Notes under the pieces: generated by a model | Seen by the model: only the letters and a program-made list of their open reading frames with translations | Told to the model about the DNA's origin: nothing | Databases searched by the model: none | Assembly (NCBI RefSeq): GCF_008014775.2 | Contig: NZ_CP144914.1 | Coordinates: 2,728,001-2,792,000 of the forward strand | Direction of reading: 5' to 3' | DNA length: 64,000 nt | Source: Alkalicoccus halolimnae | Lineage (GTDB): Bacteria > Bacillota > Bacilli > Bacillales > Salisediminibacteriaceae | Made by a program: the position numbers and the translations under genes | Shown here: piece by piece, positions 27,744-38,908 of the stretch | How the letters are laid out: each line of letters starts with the position of its first letter | Numbering within the stretch: the stretch's first letter is position 1

Positions 27744-27796
27744 AAAAAGGGGCTGTCCCATAAGTCGACAGCGTCGACGGGACAGCCCCTTTTCTT
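27744..27796. terminator. Terminator of the MaoC-like gene
   Basis: AAAAGGGGCTGTCCC pairs with GGGACAGCCCCTTTT. The loop contains a nested GTCGAC pair. A run of Ts lies on both sides. Confidence 0.9.
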
Positions 27797-27804
27797 TTAT
27801 ACCC

Positions 27805-28284
27805 TTAAAAATTTTCAAATGTGACCGATTCTTCTGTCATAGGCTTCCACGGATGCGGAGGGAATACGACCATCCTGGCCTGAAGCACAGTATCGTTCAT
27901 TTCATCGATGCCGTCTGCTTCGATGACCACTTCCTCATTCGTATCATCGACCTCCGTAACAGTAAGTTTCAAATGAAGCCTGCTGTAGTGATACATCGGT
28001 TTTTCAAAACGAATAAATTGTTCTTTAATGACCGATCCCGGACCAGGAAGGTTCATAGAGACTGCAGAAGTGATAAAGCCCGTGAGCATCAGCTGGGGGA
28101 CAATCGGCCTTTTATAAGGAGTACGAGAGGCATAATCATGTTGAATATAAGCCGGGTTCGCATCATCGCTGAAACCAAGATAAAGCAGAATCTCCCTGTC
28201 GTTTACCGTATGTTCACACGTATATTCGTCTCCTATTTTTATCTCTTTCATCGTTTTACCTATTTTTTTCCGCTTGGAAAACAA
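27805..28284 (-). CDS. MaoC-like hot-dog domain protein
   Basis: About 159 aa. A TTG at 28284 is favoured because GGGAGGG lies 7 bp upstream; an ATG at 28251 is possible but has a poorer site. The protein resembles single-domain MaoC hydratases (FSDDANPAYIQHDYA, then a RPIVPQLMLTGF segment). These hydrate enoyl-CoA or act as thioesterase-like folds; the substrate is unknown. B. subtilis has no gene here. A perfect cre site lies just upstream, so it is probably repressed by CcpA on sugar. Confidence 0.75.
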   Translation of the reverse strand: MFSKRKKIGKTMKEIKIGDEYTCEHTVNDREILLYLGFSDDANPAYIQHDYASRTPYKRPIVPQLMLTGFITSAVSMNLPGPGSVIKEQFIRFEKPMYHYSRLHLKLTVTEVDDTNEEVVIEADGIDEMNDTVLQARMVVFPPHPWKPMTEESVTFENF

Positions 28285-28307
28285 ATCCAAACCCTCCCTT
28301 CCTCAAA

Positions 28308-28322
28308 AAGAGAACGCTTTCA
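28308..28322 (-). promoter_or_regulatory. cre site upstream of the MaoC-like gene
   Basis: TTGAAAGCGTTCTCT (minus strand) matches WTGNAANCGNWNNCW at all 15 positions. It lies between the mdh terminator and the ribosome binding site of the MaoC-like gene. Confidence 0.68.
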
Positions 28323-28332
28323 ATTTTTACAG

Positions 28333-28364
28333 AAAGAAAAGCTGAGAAAATCCCAGCTTTTCTT
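28333..28364 (-). terminator. Terminator of citZ-icd-mdh
   Basis: AAAAGCTGG pairs with TCAGCTTTT, followed by CTTTCTG; it lies directly after the mdh stop. Confidence 0.8.
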
Positions 28365-28366
28365 TT

Positions 28367-29305
28367 CTATAGAGCCTGCATAACTTTCTTCACTGACTCT
28401 GCAGATTTATCAAGTTCTTTTCGTTCATCATCTGTCAGGTCGATTTCAAGTACTTTTTCAAGCCCGTCTCCGCCGATAACAGTCGGAACTCCAAGGTACA
28501 TATCACTGTAGCCGTATTCGCCTTCAAGATAGGCAATTGTCGGCAGGATACGCTTTTTGTCCTTCAAGATGGCTTCTACCATCTGCACAATGGAAGCAGC
28601 GGGAGCATAATACGCACTGCCATTACCAAGAAGGTTGACGATTTCACCACCGCCTTTTCGTGTGCGTTCGACAATGGCGTCGAGACGATCTTTTGAAATA
28701 AGCTTTTCAAGCGGGATACCGCCGGCGAAACTGTATCGGAGCATAGGAACCATATCATCTCCGTGTCCGCCGAGTACGAATCCCTGTACGTCTTCTACAG
28801 AAACATTAAGCTCCTGAGCGACAAACGTATTGAAGCGTGACGTATCCAGGACTCCTGACTGGCCGATAACACGATTTTTGGAAAAGCCGGATTCCTGAAA
28901 AACAGCATAGGTCATCGCATCCACCGGATTAGTTAATACGATGATAAAGCAGTCAGGTGAATGTTTGACGATTTCCTTCGTTACACTGCGCATAATTCCT
29001 GCGTTCGTGCTGATCAGGTCATCCCGGCTCATTCCGGGCTTTCTTGGTATTCCAGCTGTAATCACAACTACATCTGATCCTGCTGTATCAGCATAATCGG
29101 ATGTCCCGGTAATATTGGCATCAAAACCTTGAACCGGAGAAGCCTCGAGCATATCGAGTGCTTTTCCTTTCGTAGGATCTTCGTTATCCGGAATGTCGAC
29201 CATTACAACGTCGCCAAGTTCTTTCTGTGCAGCCATAAGTGCTGTCGTAGCGCCGGTAAAGCCGCTTCCTACAACTGTGATCTTTCTACGTTTAATTGTT
29301 GCCAT
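28367..29305 (-). CDS. mdh: Malate dehydrogenase
   Basis: 312 aa, exactly the B. subtilis length, from the ATG at 29305. LDH-like malate dehydrogenase: NAD-binding [12 protein letters not shown], substrate-loop [11 protein letters not shown] and catalytic histidine in GGHGDDMVP. It interconverts malate and oxaloacetate in the TCA cycle. Third gene of the citZ-icd-mdh operon. Confidence 0.97.
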   Translation of the reverse strand: MATIKRRKITVVGSGFTGATTALMAAQKELGDVVMVDIPDNEDPTKGKALDMLEASPVQGFDANITGTSDYADTAGSDVVVITAGIPRKPGMSRDDLISTNAGIMRSVTKEIVKHSPDCFIIVLTNPVDAMTYAVFQESGFSKNRVIGQSGVLDTSRFNTFVAQELNVSVEDVQGFVLGGHGDDMVPMLRYSFAGGIPLEKLISKDRLDAIVERTRKGGGEIVNLLGNGSAYYAPAASIVQMVEAILKDKKRILPTIAYLEGEYGYSDMYLGVPTVIGGDGLEKVLEIDLTDDERKELDKSAESVKKVMQAL

Positions 29306-29346
29306 ATTCCTGCACACTCCTTTGCCAGAGTTTGTGAAAGTTTTTA

Positions 29347-30615
29347 TTATCCGAGGTTCTTAATCAGAGCATCTCCGAATTCAGAACATTTCACTTCTGT
29401 AGCGCCGTCCATGAGACGTGCGAAGTCATACGTTACTGTCTTTTCAGCAATCGTTTTATCCATTGCATTTTCAATCATGTCTGCAGCTTCGCCCCATCCG
29501 AGGTGACGCAGCATGAGCACTCCTGACAGAAGAACGGAAGAAGGATTAACCTTGTCCTGTCCTGCATATTTAGGAGCCGTTCCGTGGGTAGCTTCAAAAA
29601 TCGCATGACCGGAATCATAGTTAATGTTTGCACCCGGCGCTATACCAATACCGCCTACCTGGGCAGCAAGAGCATCAGATACATAATCTCCGTTCAGGTT
29701 CATAGTCGCTACCACATCAAACTCTTTTGGACGGGTAAGAATCTGTTGAAGGAAAATATCTGCAATAGAGTCTTTAACGATAATTTTACCGTCTGCTTCC
29801 GCTTTGTCCTGAACCGCATTTGCTTCTTCTTTGCCTTTTTCGTCTACGATGCGGTCATATTCAGCCCATGTGAAGACTTTATCTCCGAACTCACGCTCAG
29901 CAAGCTCGTAACCCCATGTTTTGAAAGCACCTTCCGTAAATTTCATGATATTTCCTTTATGAACGAGGGTTACGTTTTTACGGCCCTCATCCAGTGCATA
30001 CTGAATAGCAGAACGGACAAGACGCTCTGTTCCTTCACGGGAAACCGGCTTAATACCGATACCTGAAGAATCCGGGAAGCGGATTTTATCTGCACCCATT
30101 TCATTCTGTAGAAAATCGATAAGCTTTTTCACTTCCGGTGTTCCTTCCTGGAATTCAATACCAGCGTAAATGTCTTCTGAATTCTCACGGAAAATAACCA
30201 TATCTGTATCTTCAGGTCGTTTAACTGGGGAAGGGACCCCTTTATACCACCGTACTGGACGAAGACATGCAAATAAATCAAGCTCTTGACGAAGCGCTAC
30301 GTTCAATGAACGGAAACCGCCGCCGATTGGCGTTGTCAGAGGACCTTTAATAGCGATCATATATTCACGAATCGTTTCCAGCGTTTCGTTTGGAAGCCAC
30401 TCGCCTGTCTTATCGTGTGCCTTTTGACCTGCAAGTACTTCTTTCCACTCAATACCCTTCTGGCCGTTATAGGCTTTATCAACAGCTGCTTCGATAACCC
30501 GGGAAGAAGCTTTCCAGATATCCGGTCCGATACCGTCCCCTTCAATGTAAGGGATAATCGGCTTATCCGGTACGTTTAATACTCCATTATTTACTGTAAT
30601 TTTTTGACTTGACAT
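29347..30615 (-). CDS. icd: Isocitrate dehydrogenase (NADP)
   Basis: 422 aa. It oxidatively decarboxylates isocitrate to 2-oxoglutarate. Conserved features are [10 protein letters not shown] near the N-terminus, the substrate-binding loop [13 protein letters not shown] with the serine that is phosphorylated in E. coli, and metal-binding aspartates in the C-terminal half. The length and the [20 protein letters not shown] segment identify the homodimeric NADP type. It lies between citZ and mdh. Confidence 0.97.
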   Translation of the reverse strand: MSSQKITVNNGVLNVPDKPIIPYIEGDGIGPDIWKASSRVIEAAVDKAYNGQKGIEWKEVLAGQKAHDKTGEWLPNETLETIREYMIAIKGPLTTPIGGGFRSLNVALRQELDLFACLRPVRWYKGVPSPVKRPEDTDMVIFRENSEDIYAGIEFQEGTPEVKKLIDFLQNEMGADKIRFPDSSGIGIKPVSREGTERLVRSAIQYALDEGRKNVTLVHKGNIMKFTEGAFKTWGYELAEREFGDKVFTWAEYDRIVDEKGKEEANAVQDKAEADGKIIVKDSIADIFLQQILTRPKEFDVVATMNLNGDYVSDALAAQVGGIGIAPGANINYDSGHAIFEATHGTAPKYAGQDKVNPSSVLLSGVLMLRHLGWGEAADMIENAMDKTIAEKTVTYDFARLMDGATEVKCSEFGDALIKNLG

Positions 30616-30714
30616 AAATCAAATACCTCCTAATAATAGTTCGTTTATTCACATAGATATAATAAAAGGCAGAGCTGCAGAAATTACAGCTCTTTAACGC
30701 CTTTTTTCAAATAA

Positions 30715-31830
30715 TCAGCGCTTTTCCAGCGGTACCCATTCCTGCTTTTCCGGTCCTACGTATTCAGCACGCGGGCGGATTAAACGGTTGTCCGAATACT
30801 GCTCAAGAATATGAGCAAGCCAGCCGGAAACACGGCTTACAGCAAAGATGGGCGTGAAAATATCATGTTCAATTCCAAGGCTGTGATAAACAGAGGCGGA
30901 ATAGAAGTCAACGTTAGGGAGAAGCCCCTTTTCTTTTGTTACAAATTCGTCGATTTTCACACTCATTTCGTACCACTTGGACTCTCCGGTAATATCTGTA
31001 AGCTGACGGGACATTTCACGGAGGTGTTTTGCGCGTGGATCGCCCTGCTTATAAACACGGTGTCCGAATCCCATAATTTTTTCTTTTCGTTCAAATGCTT
31101 TTTTGATATAGTCTTCTGCTTTATCAGCATCTCCTATTTCACTAAGCATACCCATAACCCGCTCATTCGCACCGCCGTGAAGCGGGCCTTTAAGCGCTCC
31201 AATTGCGGCTGTCACACCGGAGTAAACATCTGAAAGGGTAGCTACACATACACGAGCTGTAAACGTGGAAGCATTTAATTCGTGATCCGCGTGAAGCACG
31301 AGTGCTTTATTAAACGCCTTTTCAGAAGTCTCATCAGGTTCTTCTCCTGTCAGCATGTAAAGGAAGTTGGCCGCAAAGCTGAGATTTTCTTTTGGAGAAA
31401 TCGGGTCCTTCCCCTGACGAATTCTGGCAAATGCCGTAACTATTGTCGGAAGTTGGGCCTGCAGCTTAATCGCTTTTCTGTAGTTTGCTTTTTCGTCCAT
31501 TTCATCCGCTTCTTCATCAAATAGAGCGAGGTCTGATACCGCGGTCCGCAGTGCAGCCATTGGATGAACTTTTTCAATCGGCCAGGACTTCATCTGCTCA
31601 ATCACAGCATCAGGAATTTTATTTGCCTGAGCAAGTTCTTTCGTGAAGGATTCGAGCTCTTTTTTATTAGGAAGGCTGCCGTTCCACAGTAGATAAACGA
31701 CTTCCTCAAACGATGCATTATCAGCAAGATCGTCGATGTTATAACCTTGATAAGTTAAAACATCATCAATAATAGAGCTGACGCTCGACTGGGTTGCAAC
31801 GATTCCTTCTAAACCTTTTGTTTGACTCAT
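30715..31830 (-). CDS. citZ: Citrate synthase
   Basis: 371 aa, the small dimeric Gram-positive class. Catalytic residues lie in HADHELNAST, GFGHRVYK and DFYSASVYHSLG. It condenses acetyl-CoA and oxaloacetate. First gene of citZ-icd-mdh. AGGAGAGGTAGC precedes the ATG. A promoter and a cre-like site lie in the 200-bp region upstream. Confidence 0.97.
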   Translation of the reverse strand: MSQTKGLEGIVATQSSVSSIIDDVLTYQGYNIDDLADNASFEEVVYLLWNGSLPNKKELESFTKELAQANKIPDAVIEQMKSWPIEKVHPMAALRTAVSDLALFDEEADEMDEKANYRKAIKLQAQLPTIVTAFARIRQGKDPISPKENLSFAANFLYMLTGEEPDETSEKAFNKALVLHADHELNASTFTARVCVATLSDVYSGVTAAIGALKGPLHGGANERVMGMLSEIGDADKAEDYIKKAFERKEKIMGFGHRVYKQGDPRAKHLREMSRQLTDITGESKWYEMSVKIDEFVTKEKGLLPNVDFYSASVYHSLGIEHDIFTPIFAVSRVSGWLAHILEQYSDNRLIRPRAEYVGPEKQEWVPLEKR

Positions 31831-31934
31831 GCTACCTCTCCTTTACAAACAGAAATGCGGGGGTCGCCCGTTTTTTACAAAGGATTCCGCAAAAAAGCAT
31901 CTGCAGCAGTTTCCCGGAAATTCCTTAATATTGC

Positions 31935-31949
31935 TGGAAAGCGGTTACT
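31935..31949. promoter_or_regulatory. cre-like site in the citZ leader
   Basis: TGGAAAGCGGTTACT (plus strand) matches WTGNAANCGNWNNCW at 14 of 15 positions. It is about 60-70 bp downstream of the citZ start of transcription. B. subtilis citZ is also under CcpA control. Confidence 0.5.
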
Positions 31950-32013
31950 TAATAGATCAGCCGCTCAGACCAAAACATCCTTATTCTATGTATTTGGTAA
32001 TGTCACGCTTTCT

Positions 32014-32041
32014 ATTATACCATTTTTAGCAATTTTGTGAA
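32014..32041 (-). promoter_or_regulatory. Sigma-A promoter of citZ
   Basis: TTCACA (32041-32036), a 16-bp spacer and TATAAT (32019-32014), giving a leader of about 175 nt. Confidence 0.7.
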
Positions 32042-32101
32042 CGTTAAAATTTAGAAATGGGCCAAAGAATTACACTCTCTTTTCTGAATTTCATCCGCTG
32101 C

Positions 32102-32572
32102 TTATCCACCCAGGGAAGAGAAAAATTCCACTGTGCGCATGGCGAGATAAGCTATCCCTGCTCCAATAACCGGCCCGACAGCCACGCCGCCGAAGACTGC
32201 AACAGCCAGTATAGTTCCAACAACGAGCGCCACGGTAATGTGGGGATCGTTTTGCAGAAGCTGAATACCATTTGCTGCAATGACAGCAACAAATATTCCG
32301 GATCCGAGGGCAATCCACGCATAGGAAGAACCCATAGCTCCCTGCAGATCCTTCAGTCCGATTTCCCCTGTCATTATCGGAACCAGTACAGCTATGGTAA
32401 TAATCGTCACTCCGATCTGAATTCCTTTTGACTGAATAAACGGCAGAACACTGTTTCCAAGCCCGGCATAGTAAATAACAAGCAGAACGGCTACAGCAAT
32501 CATAAGTGTTTGATTCTTTGCGAAAAACCCTACAGCCAGCAGCAGAAGCATAAATAATAACGGTTGGTTCAT
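32102..32572 (-). CDS. ytwI: DUF441/UPF0756 membrane protein
   Basis: 156 aa, four to five hydrophobic helices with glycine-rich turns (GLGNSVLPFIQSKGIQIGV, GSGIFVAVIAANG), matching the UPF0756 family. Function unknown. It lies upstream of citZ as in B. subtilis. The ytvI gene that follows in B. subtilis is missing here, so ytwI is only 72 bp from the fxsA-like gene. Confidence 0.88.
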   Translation of the reverse strand: MNQPLLFMLLLLAVGFFAKNQTLMIAVAVLLVIYYAGLGNSVLPFIQSKGIQIGVTIITIAVLVPIMTGEIGLKDLQGAMGSSYAWIALGSGIFVAVIAANGIQLLQNDPHITVALVVGTILAVAVFGGVAVGPVIGAGIAYLAMRTVEFFSSLGG

Positions 32573-32644
32573 AACTATTCCCCGCTTTCTATCTTTACAA
32601 ACAAAAACTGCTTCTCCGGAATGACCGGAGGAGCAGCTCGTTCC

Positions 32645-33055
32645 CTAGTATTTTCTTCCATTTTGGTTGCTTATTACATATACATTCCCTGAATAAACCA
32701 TTTTCTCATAAATTCTCTGCAGGAGCCGCTTGAATATTTCCCTGGTTGGTGGAATAAGCAGCAGAAAGCCCAGTGCGTCTGAAATAAAACCAGGTGTAAG
32801 CAGAACAACTCCGCCTATAAGGATACATATCCCATCGAGCAGCTCGTTTCCGGGCACCTGTCCTTGAGACGTTTTTAACTGTGCTTTTCGAATAGCCTGA
32901 AGTCCTTCACGTCTGGCAAGTGCCGCTCCAAGAATTCCGGTTAATATAATAAACAGCACGGTAAGTGCGATTCCAAAAGTATTCCATGATAAAAGAATAA
33001 CGGCAATTTCCAGGGCTGGTACAACAATCAACAAAAGCAGTAAGATTTTTTTCAC
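32645..33055 (-). CDS. ytzA: FxsA-family cytoplasmic membrane protein
   Basis: 136 aa. The probable start is GTG at 33055, six bases after AAGGGGGG; an ATG at 33061 is too close to that site. Two N-terminal helices, an ALARREGLQAIRKAQ amphipathic turn, then one or two more helices and a polar tail. This is the FxsA layout (a protein that in E. coli affects phage exclusion by F; its normal role is unclear). Confidence 0.85.
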   Translation of the reverse strand: MKKILLLLLIVVPALEIAVILLSWNTFGIALTVLFIILTGILGAALARREGLQAIRKAQLKTSQGQVPGNELLDGICILIGGVVLLTPGFISDALGFLLLIPPTREIFKRLLQRIYEKMVYSGNVYVISNQNGRKY

Positions 33056-33245
33056 GTTCATCCCCCCTTCGCCATTCGTATTCATTATACATCATTCGCT
33101 TGATTTATTCTTTTCAAAGTCTTCCGGAATTAAAATTTATTCTTCAATCTGTTTCCGAATTTTTGTTAAAGCGGAGACCTGCGACACACTAAATTGAATT
33201 CGTTCCAATGTTTTCAACAGGCAGGCACAGCTTTGACTGATAGAC

Positions 33246-33290
33246 GAAAAGCCCGATGAAACGATCGTCCATCGGGTCATCGGGCTTTTC
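33246..33290 (-). terminator. Terminator of pfkA-pyk
   Basis: GAAAAGCCCGATGA pairs with TCATCGGGCTTTTC around a loop that can form a second GATGG/CCATC-like pairing. Confidence 0.9.
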
Positions 33291-33325
33291 CGGTGCATTC
33301 CTGCTTCAGCGAATCAGATCTGTTT

Positions 33326-35080
33326 TTATAAAATACTTGCAGACCCTTTATAAATCTTGCCCTGTGTACCATCAACCGTGACTTCATCACCTTCTGTTAA
33401 TTTCGTACGGGCATCTTCGACTCCTACAACAACAGGGATACCGAGATTTAATCCGACTACAGCGGCGTGTGAAGTGAGACCGCCTTGTTCTGTAATAACC
33501 GCGCCGGCTTTTTCAAACGCTTCGATCATATCACGATCTGTATTGTTAGTAACAAGTATATCTCCCTGCTTCATTTTTTGAAGTGCGTCCTCCGTAGAGT
33601 TGGCAATCACGACATTACCCTTAACTACTTTACGACCGATGCCCTGGCCTTTAGCAATGATTTCTCCAATAACATGAACTTTAAGCAGGTTCGTCGTACC
33701 TCGTTCTCCTACAGGAACCCCTGCAGTAATAACGACTAGATCTCCATTTTTAACATAGCCGGACTTGAGCGATTCATCAACAGAAAGCTGCAGCATTTCA
33801 TCTGTCGTACTCACTTCTGAACCTACCTGGGCATGTACTCCCCAGACCAGGGCAAGTGTCCGGCTAACACGGGCATTGCTGGTAACGGCAATGATAAGGG
33901 ATTCCGGACGATACTTTGAAATCATGCGCGCTGTATGACCGCTCTGAGTAGCTGTCAGAATAGCCGAAGCCCGGAGATTCATTGCGGTATGGGCTACGGA
34001 CTGGCTGATTGCTTCTGTAATCGTATTTTCACTTTCCTTCGTAATTTTACGGAGAACTTCTTCGTGTTTCATGGCAGATTCGGCACGAAGCGCAATGTTC
34101 TGCATCGTCTGTACAGATTCAATTGGATAAGCACCGGCTGCGGTTTCTCCTGAAAGCATAATCGCATCTGTGCCGTCCAGAATCGCGTTTGCCACATCAG
34201 AAGCCTCTGCACGCGTTGGACGCGGATTTCTCTGCATGGAATCAAGCATCTGTGTAGCAGTGATCACCGGTTTTCCCAAACGGTTGCATTTTTTTATTAA
34301 ATCTTTTTGAACAAGAGGAACTTCTTCCGGAGGGATTTCCACACCGAGGTCCCCGCGGGCAACCATTAAGCCATCGGAAACTTCAAGAATCTCTTCGATG
34401 TTGTCGACACCTTCCTGATTTTCGATCTTCGGAATAATGTGGATATGCTCCGCCCCATGCTTCTCCAATAGTTCTCTTATGTCGAGTACATCAGCCGCTC
34501 GTCGTACGAAAGATGCTGCAATAAAGTCTACATCCTGTTCAATACCAAAAACAATATCATTCGCATCCTTCTCTGTAATACCCGGAAGATTTACGCTGAC
34601 ATTAGGAACGTTGACTCCTTTTTTGTTTTTCAGAGTACCGTTGTTCAGAACTTCTGTAACGAGTTCTTTATCTTTAATTTCTGTGACGAGAAGTTCTACG
34701 AGTCCATCGTCAAGAAGAAGCTTAGAGCCCACTTTTACATCGTTTACGAGATCCGGATACGTGACTGAAATAATTTCGTTATTTCCGACTACTTCCTCCA
34801 TCGATACACGCAGCGTACTTCCTTTTACAAGCTCGGCTTCTCCGCCTTCAATTGTCTGAGTGCGGATTTCAGGTCCTTTTGTATCAAGAAGAATGGCAGT
34901 ATCCGTCCCCGCCTTTTCAGCTGTTTCGCGGATCGTTTTAATTCTCGCGCCGTGTTCTTCGTGGTCACCGTGAGAAAAATTCAGACGGGCTACATTCATT
35001 CCCGCATTAATTAACTGGGTCAGTTTTTCCTGCGATTCACTTGCAGGTCCTATCGTACATACTATTTTCGTTTTTCTCAT
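33326..35080 (-). CDS. pyk: Pyruvate kinase with C-terminal PEP-utiliser domain
   Basis: 584 aa. The ATG at 35080 follows GAGGAGG by 8 bp. The N-terminus [14 protein letters not shown] and the [12 protein letters not shown] loop are diagnostic of pyruvate kinase. Beyond residue ~475 there is an extra domain of about 110 residues with the [11 protein letters not shown] box of PEP-utilising enzymes, as in B. subtilis Pyk. It makes pyruvate and ATP from PEP. It follows pfkA by 90 bp in the glycolytic operon. Confidence 0.97.
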   Translation of the reverse strand: MRKTKIVCTIGPASESQEKLTQLINAGMNVARLNFSHGDHEEHGARIKTIRETAEKAGTDTAILLDTKGPEIRTQTIEGGEAELVKGSTLRVSMEEVVGNNEIISVTYPDLVNDVKVGSKLLLDDGLVELLVTEIKDKELVTEVLNNGTLKNKKGVNVPNVSVNLPGITEKDANDIVFGIEQDVDFIAASFVRRAADVLDIRELLEKHGAEHIHIIPKIENQEGVDNIEEILEVSDGLMVARGDLGVEIPPEEVPLVQKDLIKKCNRLGKPVITATQMLDSMQRNPRPTRAEASDVANAILDGTDAIMLSGETAAGAYPIESVQTMQNIALRAESAMKHEEVLRKITKESENTITEAISQSVAHTAMNLRASAILTATQSGHTARMISKYRPESLIIAVTSNARVSRTLALVWGVHAQVGSEVSTTDEMLQLSVDESLKSGYVKNGDLVVITAGVPVGERGTTNLLKVHVIGEIIAKGQGIGRKVVKGNVVIANSTEDALQKMKQGDILVTNNTDRDMIEAFEKAGAVITEQGGLTSHAAVVGLNLGIPVVVGVEDARTKLTEGDEVTVDGTQGKIYKGSASIL

Positions 35081-35169
35081 CTTCATATCCTCCTCAATAT
35101 ATCGTGGGCATCTGCCCGTACAAAAGCCGGGATCATCAAAAGATGTCCCAGCTCCATCAATTTAGTTCG

Positions 35170-36156
<987 letters not shown>

Positions 36157-36191
36157 TCAGATTCTTACATGAGTTAAAAATAACACTTTCA

Positions 36192-36231
36192 AAATTTAAA
36201 AACAATAGACATCCGACGACTATCGGATGTC
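36192..36231 (-). terminator. Terminator of accDA
   Basis: GACATCCGA pairs with TCGGATGTC around 6 nt, followed by TATTGTTTTT. It lies 30 bp after the accA stop. Confidence 0.82.
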
Positions 36232-36260
36232 CCTCCATGCCGGTAATTCGACAAAAATCC

Positions 36261-37238
36261 CTACTTTTCAGTATTGGCATCGTTTACATAGCTGTACTCT
36301 CCGATACGATTAAATTTTTCATAACGCTTTTCCACAAGCGTTTCTTTATCAAGATCTTTGAGTTCCTGCAGACTCTTCGTCAGAAAAGTTTTTATCGTAG
36401 CAGCCTGAGTAACAACATCACGGTGTGCTCCGCCTCTGACTTCGGGTACCATAGCATCTATAATCCCCAGTTCCAGAAGGTCCGGAGCTGTTATTTTCAT
36501 TGTCTCCGCAGCATACCGGGCCTGACCGGCATCTTTCCAGAGAATAGAGGCTGCACCTTCCGGAGAGATGACGGAATAGGTGGAGTTTTCGAGCATATAC
36601 AATTTGTCCCCCACTCCTAAAGCCAGTGCTCCGCCGCTGCCTCCCTCGCCAATTACTACGCAAATAATTGGAGTTCGCAGCCCGGCCATTTCAATCAGAT
36701 TTCTGGCAATAGCTTCACTCTGGCCTCGTTCTTCTGCTGCTTTTCCAGGGAAAGCCCCTTTTGTATCGATAAAACAAATGACCGGTCTTGAAAATTTTTC
36801 AGCCTGTTTCATAAGTCGGAGTGCTTTTCGATAGCCTTCCGGATGGGGCATGCCGAAATTTCTGCGGATGTTTTCTTTTGTATCTTTTCCACGCTGGTGA
36901 CCGATAACGGTGACCGGCTTTTCTTCAAAATTGGCAATACCACCGATAATGGCTGCATCATCTCCGTGCAGGCGGTCACCGTGCATTTCCATAAACTCAC
37001 CGAAAATCTGATCGATATAATCACGTGTTGTTGGACGCTGCGAGTGTCTCGCCAGCTGCACCCGGTCCCATGGCTTCATATTTCCATATATATCTTCCTC
37101 GAGCTGTTCCAGGCGTTTTTCAAGCTTGTCAATTTCCCCTGATAAGTCGATGTCTTTTTCTTTTGTAAATTGTTTCAGCTCAGAAATTTTATCCCGCAGC
37201 TCTATAATTGGTTTTTCGAAAGGCAGTTGTTCAGCCAT
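36261..37238 (-). CDS. accA: Acetyl-CoA carboxylase carboxyltransferase subunit alpha
   Basis: 325 aa. It holds the biotin-binding half of the carboxyltransferase active site. An N-terminal helical region is followed by the crotonase-like fold with [19 protein letters not shown] and [14 protein letters not shown]. With AccD it transfers CO2 from carboxybiotin to acetyl-CoA, giving malonyl-CoA. It starts 3 bp after the accD stop, so the two are tightly coupled. Confidence 0.97.
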   Translation of the reverse strand: MAEQLPFEKPIIELRDKISELKQFTKEKDIDLSGEIDKLEKRLEQLEEDIYGNMKPWDRVQLARHSQRPTTRDYIDQIFGEFMEMHGDRLHGDDAAIIGGIANFEEKPVTVIGHQRGKDTKENIRRNFGMPHPEGYRKALRLMKQAEKFSRPVICFIDTKGAFPGKAAEERGQSEAIARNLIEMAGLRTPIICVVIGEGGSGGALALGVGDKLYMLENSTYSVISPEGAASILWKDAGQARYAAETMKITAPDLLELGIIDAMVPEVRGGAHRDVVTQAATIKTFLTKSLQELKDLDKETLVEKRYEKFNRIGEYSYVNDANTEK

Positions 37239-37241
37239 AAA

Positions 37242-38102
37242 TTATTCCTCCTTTTCCCCTGTCTGGTGCATAGCAACGAGCAGCATGAGTGTTTTTCTCA
37301 GGTCATGCCTGTGTACCACCTGATCCAGCTGCCCGTGCTCCATGAGAAATTCCGATGTTTGGAAATCGTCAGGAAGTTTCTGGCGGATCGTCTGCTCAAT
37401 AATTCTTCTGCCTGCAAAGCCGATCAACGCTTTCGGCTCAGCCAGGTTCACATCTCCAAGAGAAGCAAAGCTTGCAGAAACTCCTCCAGTAGTAGGGTGG
37501 GTCATAACACTGACGAAAAGGAGCTTTTCTTCGTGAAGCCTCCTCAGTGCAGTACTTGTTTTTGCCATCTGCATCAGACTGACAACACCCTCCTGCATTC
37601 TTGCTCCTCCTGAGGCAGAAAATAAGATCAGCGGACATTTTTCTTCTATCGCCTTTTCGATGGCACGGACGATTTTTTCACCTACCACCGAGCCCATGCT
37701 TCCCATACGGAATCGGGCATCCATTACCCCTATGATGACAGGCAGTCCTCCCATTGAAGCTTTGCCGGTCACGATTGCTTCACTGAGACCGGTCTTTTCA
37801 CGGTCTTCTTCGGCTTTTTCTCTATATTCAGGAAAAGACAGCGGGTCTTCAGAGATCATCCCTTGATTAAATTCTTCAAAGCTTTCTTCATCAATCGTAC
37901 AATGAAGACGTTCTCCTGCAGTAATACGGTGGTGGTAGCCGCACTGTTCGCAGACCATATCATTTTTGCGGAGCTCCTTTATGTAACAGATAGATTTACA
38001 TTCCGGACACTTGGCCATCAGACCTTCCGGTACTTCCTTCTTTGCTTTATCTGCTGGTATTTTTGCGTTCTTTTTCTTTTTTGAAAAAAGGTCTCGAATC
38101 AA
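37242..38102 (-). CDS. accD: Acetyl-CoA carboxylase carboxyltransferase subunit beta
   Basis: 286 aa. A TTG start at 38102 is favoured: it is 9 bp after GGGAGG and gives [11 protein letters not shown], which lines up with other Bacillus AccD proteins. The N-terminal zinc finger is CPECKSICY ... CEQCGYH, followed by the acetyl-CoA-binding carboxyltransferase fold ([11 protein letters not shown]). Partner of AccA. First gene of accDA, downstream of a FadR-type regulator gene. Confidence 0.95.
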   Translation of the reverse strand: MIRDLFSKKKKNAKIPADKAKKEVPEGLMAKCPECKSICYIKELRKNDMVCEQCGYHHRITAGERLHCTIDEESFEEFNQGMISEDPLSFPEYREKAEEDREKTGLSEAIVTGKASMGGLPVIIGVMDARFRMGSMGSVVGEKIVRAIEKAIEEKCPLILFSASGGARMQEGVVSLMQMAKTSTALRRLHEEKLLFVSVMTHPTTGGVSASFASLGDVNLAEPKALIGFAGRRIIEQTIRQKLPDDFQTSEFLMEHGQLDQVVHRHDLRKTLMLLVAMHQTGEKEE

Positions 38103-38165
38103 AATGACCATCCTCCCTCTCTATCTGTATAATCTTTTCCGCTCCGCGGTGTATAACTGAAAGTT

Positions 38166-38828
38166 TTAAAAACGGCTGTTTGTCAAATGAAGATGCAACG
38201 CCTCAACCGCTGCATGCTTGTCCCTCGCAGCCAGTGCTTTGTAAATGGATTCGTGTTCATCCCAGACATAGTTCATGCGGCCTTCCCTTGTCAAAGATTC
38301 CTTCAGAGCCACTTTACTGTATTCCACAAGCGGCCGCCAAATATTAAGCATCAGCGTATTCTGGCTCAGCATAACGAGCGTTTTATGGAATTGAATATCC
38401 TCCTCCACGGGGATCACCCCTTCGCTCCAGTGCTTTTTGGACTGCACTATCAGAACCCGCAGCGCTTCCAGCTGTTCTTGAGTAGCCCGTTCACAGCCAA
38501 GACGCACAGCCTCCACTTCCAGCACCTTCCTCGTTTCTGCCAGATCCTGCCTGGCTTTTTCATCTTTAAGGAAAAAGGCAGCCAGAATTTCTGCAAGGCG
38601 GTGACTGCCTGCTTTTCGAATAAACGTTCCCTCGCCTTTTCTTGTTTCTATTAAGTCAAGGAGTTCCAGAGCCCTCAAAGCTTCTCTGACCGAAGAGCGG
38701 CTGACGGATAACTTTTCAGCAAGCTCTCTTTCTGAAGGCAGTTTATCCCCGGCCTGCAGACTTCCCTGCAGGATCAATTCTTCAATGTGATGCAGTATGC
38801 GGACATAAACTTTTGATGATTGCTCCAT
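38166..38828 (-). CDS. GntR/FadR-type transcriptional regulator (FCD domain)
   Basis: 220 aa. The N-terminal winged helix has the GntR signature (AGDKLPSERELAEKLSVSRS, then SVREALRALE). The C-terminal all-helical FCD ligand domain contains a metal-site-like pattern (ETRKVLEVEA, EDIQFHKTLV, EHESIYKAL). Such regulators sense organic acids or acyl-CoA. It lies between malic enzyme and accD, and a matching TGGT-N3-ACCA operator sits at the malic enzyme promoter, so that gene is the likely target. Confidence 0.87.
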   Translation of the reverse strand: MEQSSKVYVRILHHIEELILQGSLQAGDKLPSERELAEKLSVSRSSVREALRALELLDLIETRKGEGTFIRKAGSHRLAEILAAFFLKDEKARQDLAETRKVLEVEAVRLGCERATQEQLEALRVLIVQSKKHWSEGVIPVEEDIQFHKTLVMLSQNTLMLNIWRPLVEYSKVALKESLTREGRMNYVWDEHESIYKALAARDKHAAVEALHLHLTNSRF

Positions 38829-38844
38829 GCTTCTTTGGCCACTC

Positions 38845-38894
38845 CTTTATTAAAGGAAAAGCTGCCCTTCCCTTACCCGGTCAGGACAGCTTTC
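38845..38894 (-). terminator. Probable terminator of malic enzyme gene
   Basis: GGAAAGCTGTCC pairs with GGGCAGCTTTTCC around a long loop, followed by TTTAAT. It lies between malic enzyme and the FadR-type gene. Confidence 0.65.
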
Positions 38895-38908
38895 CGCTCA
38901 GGCAGATC

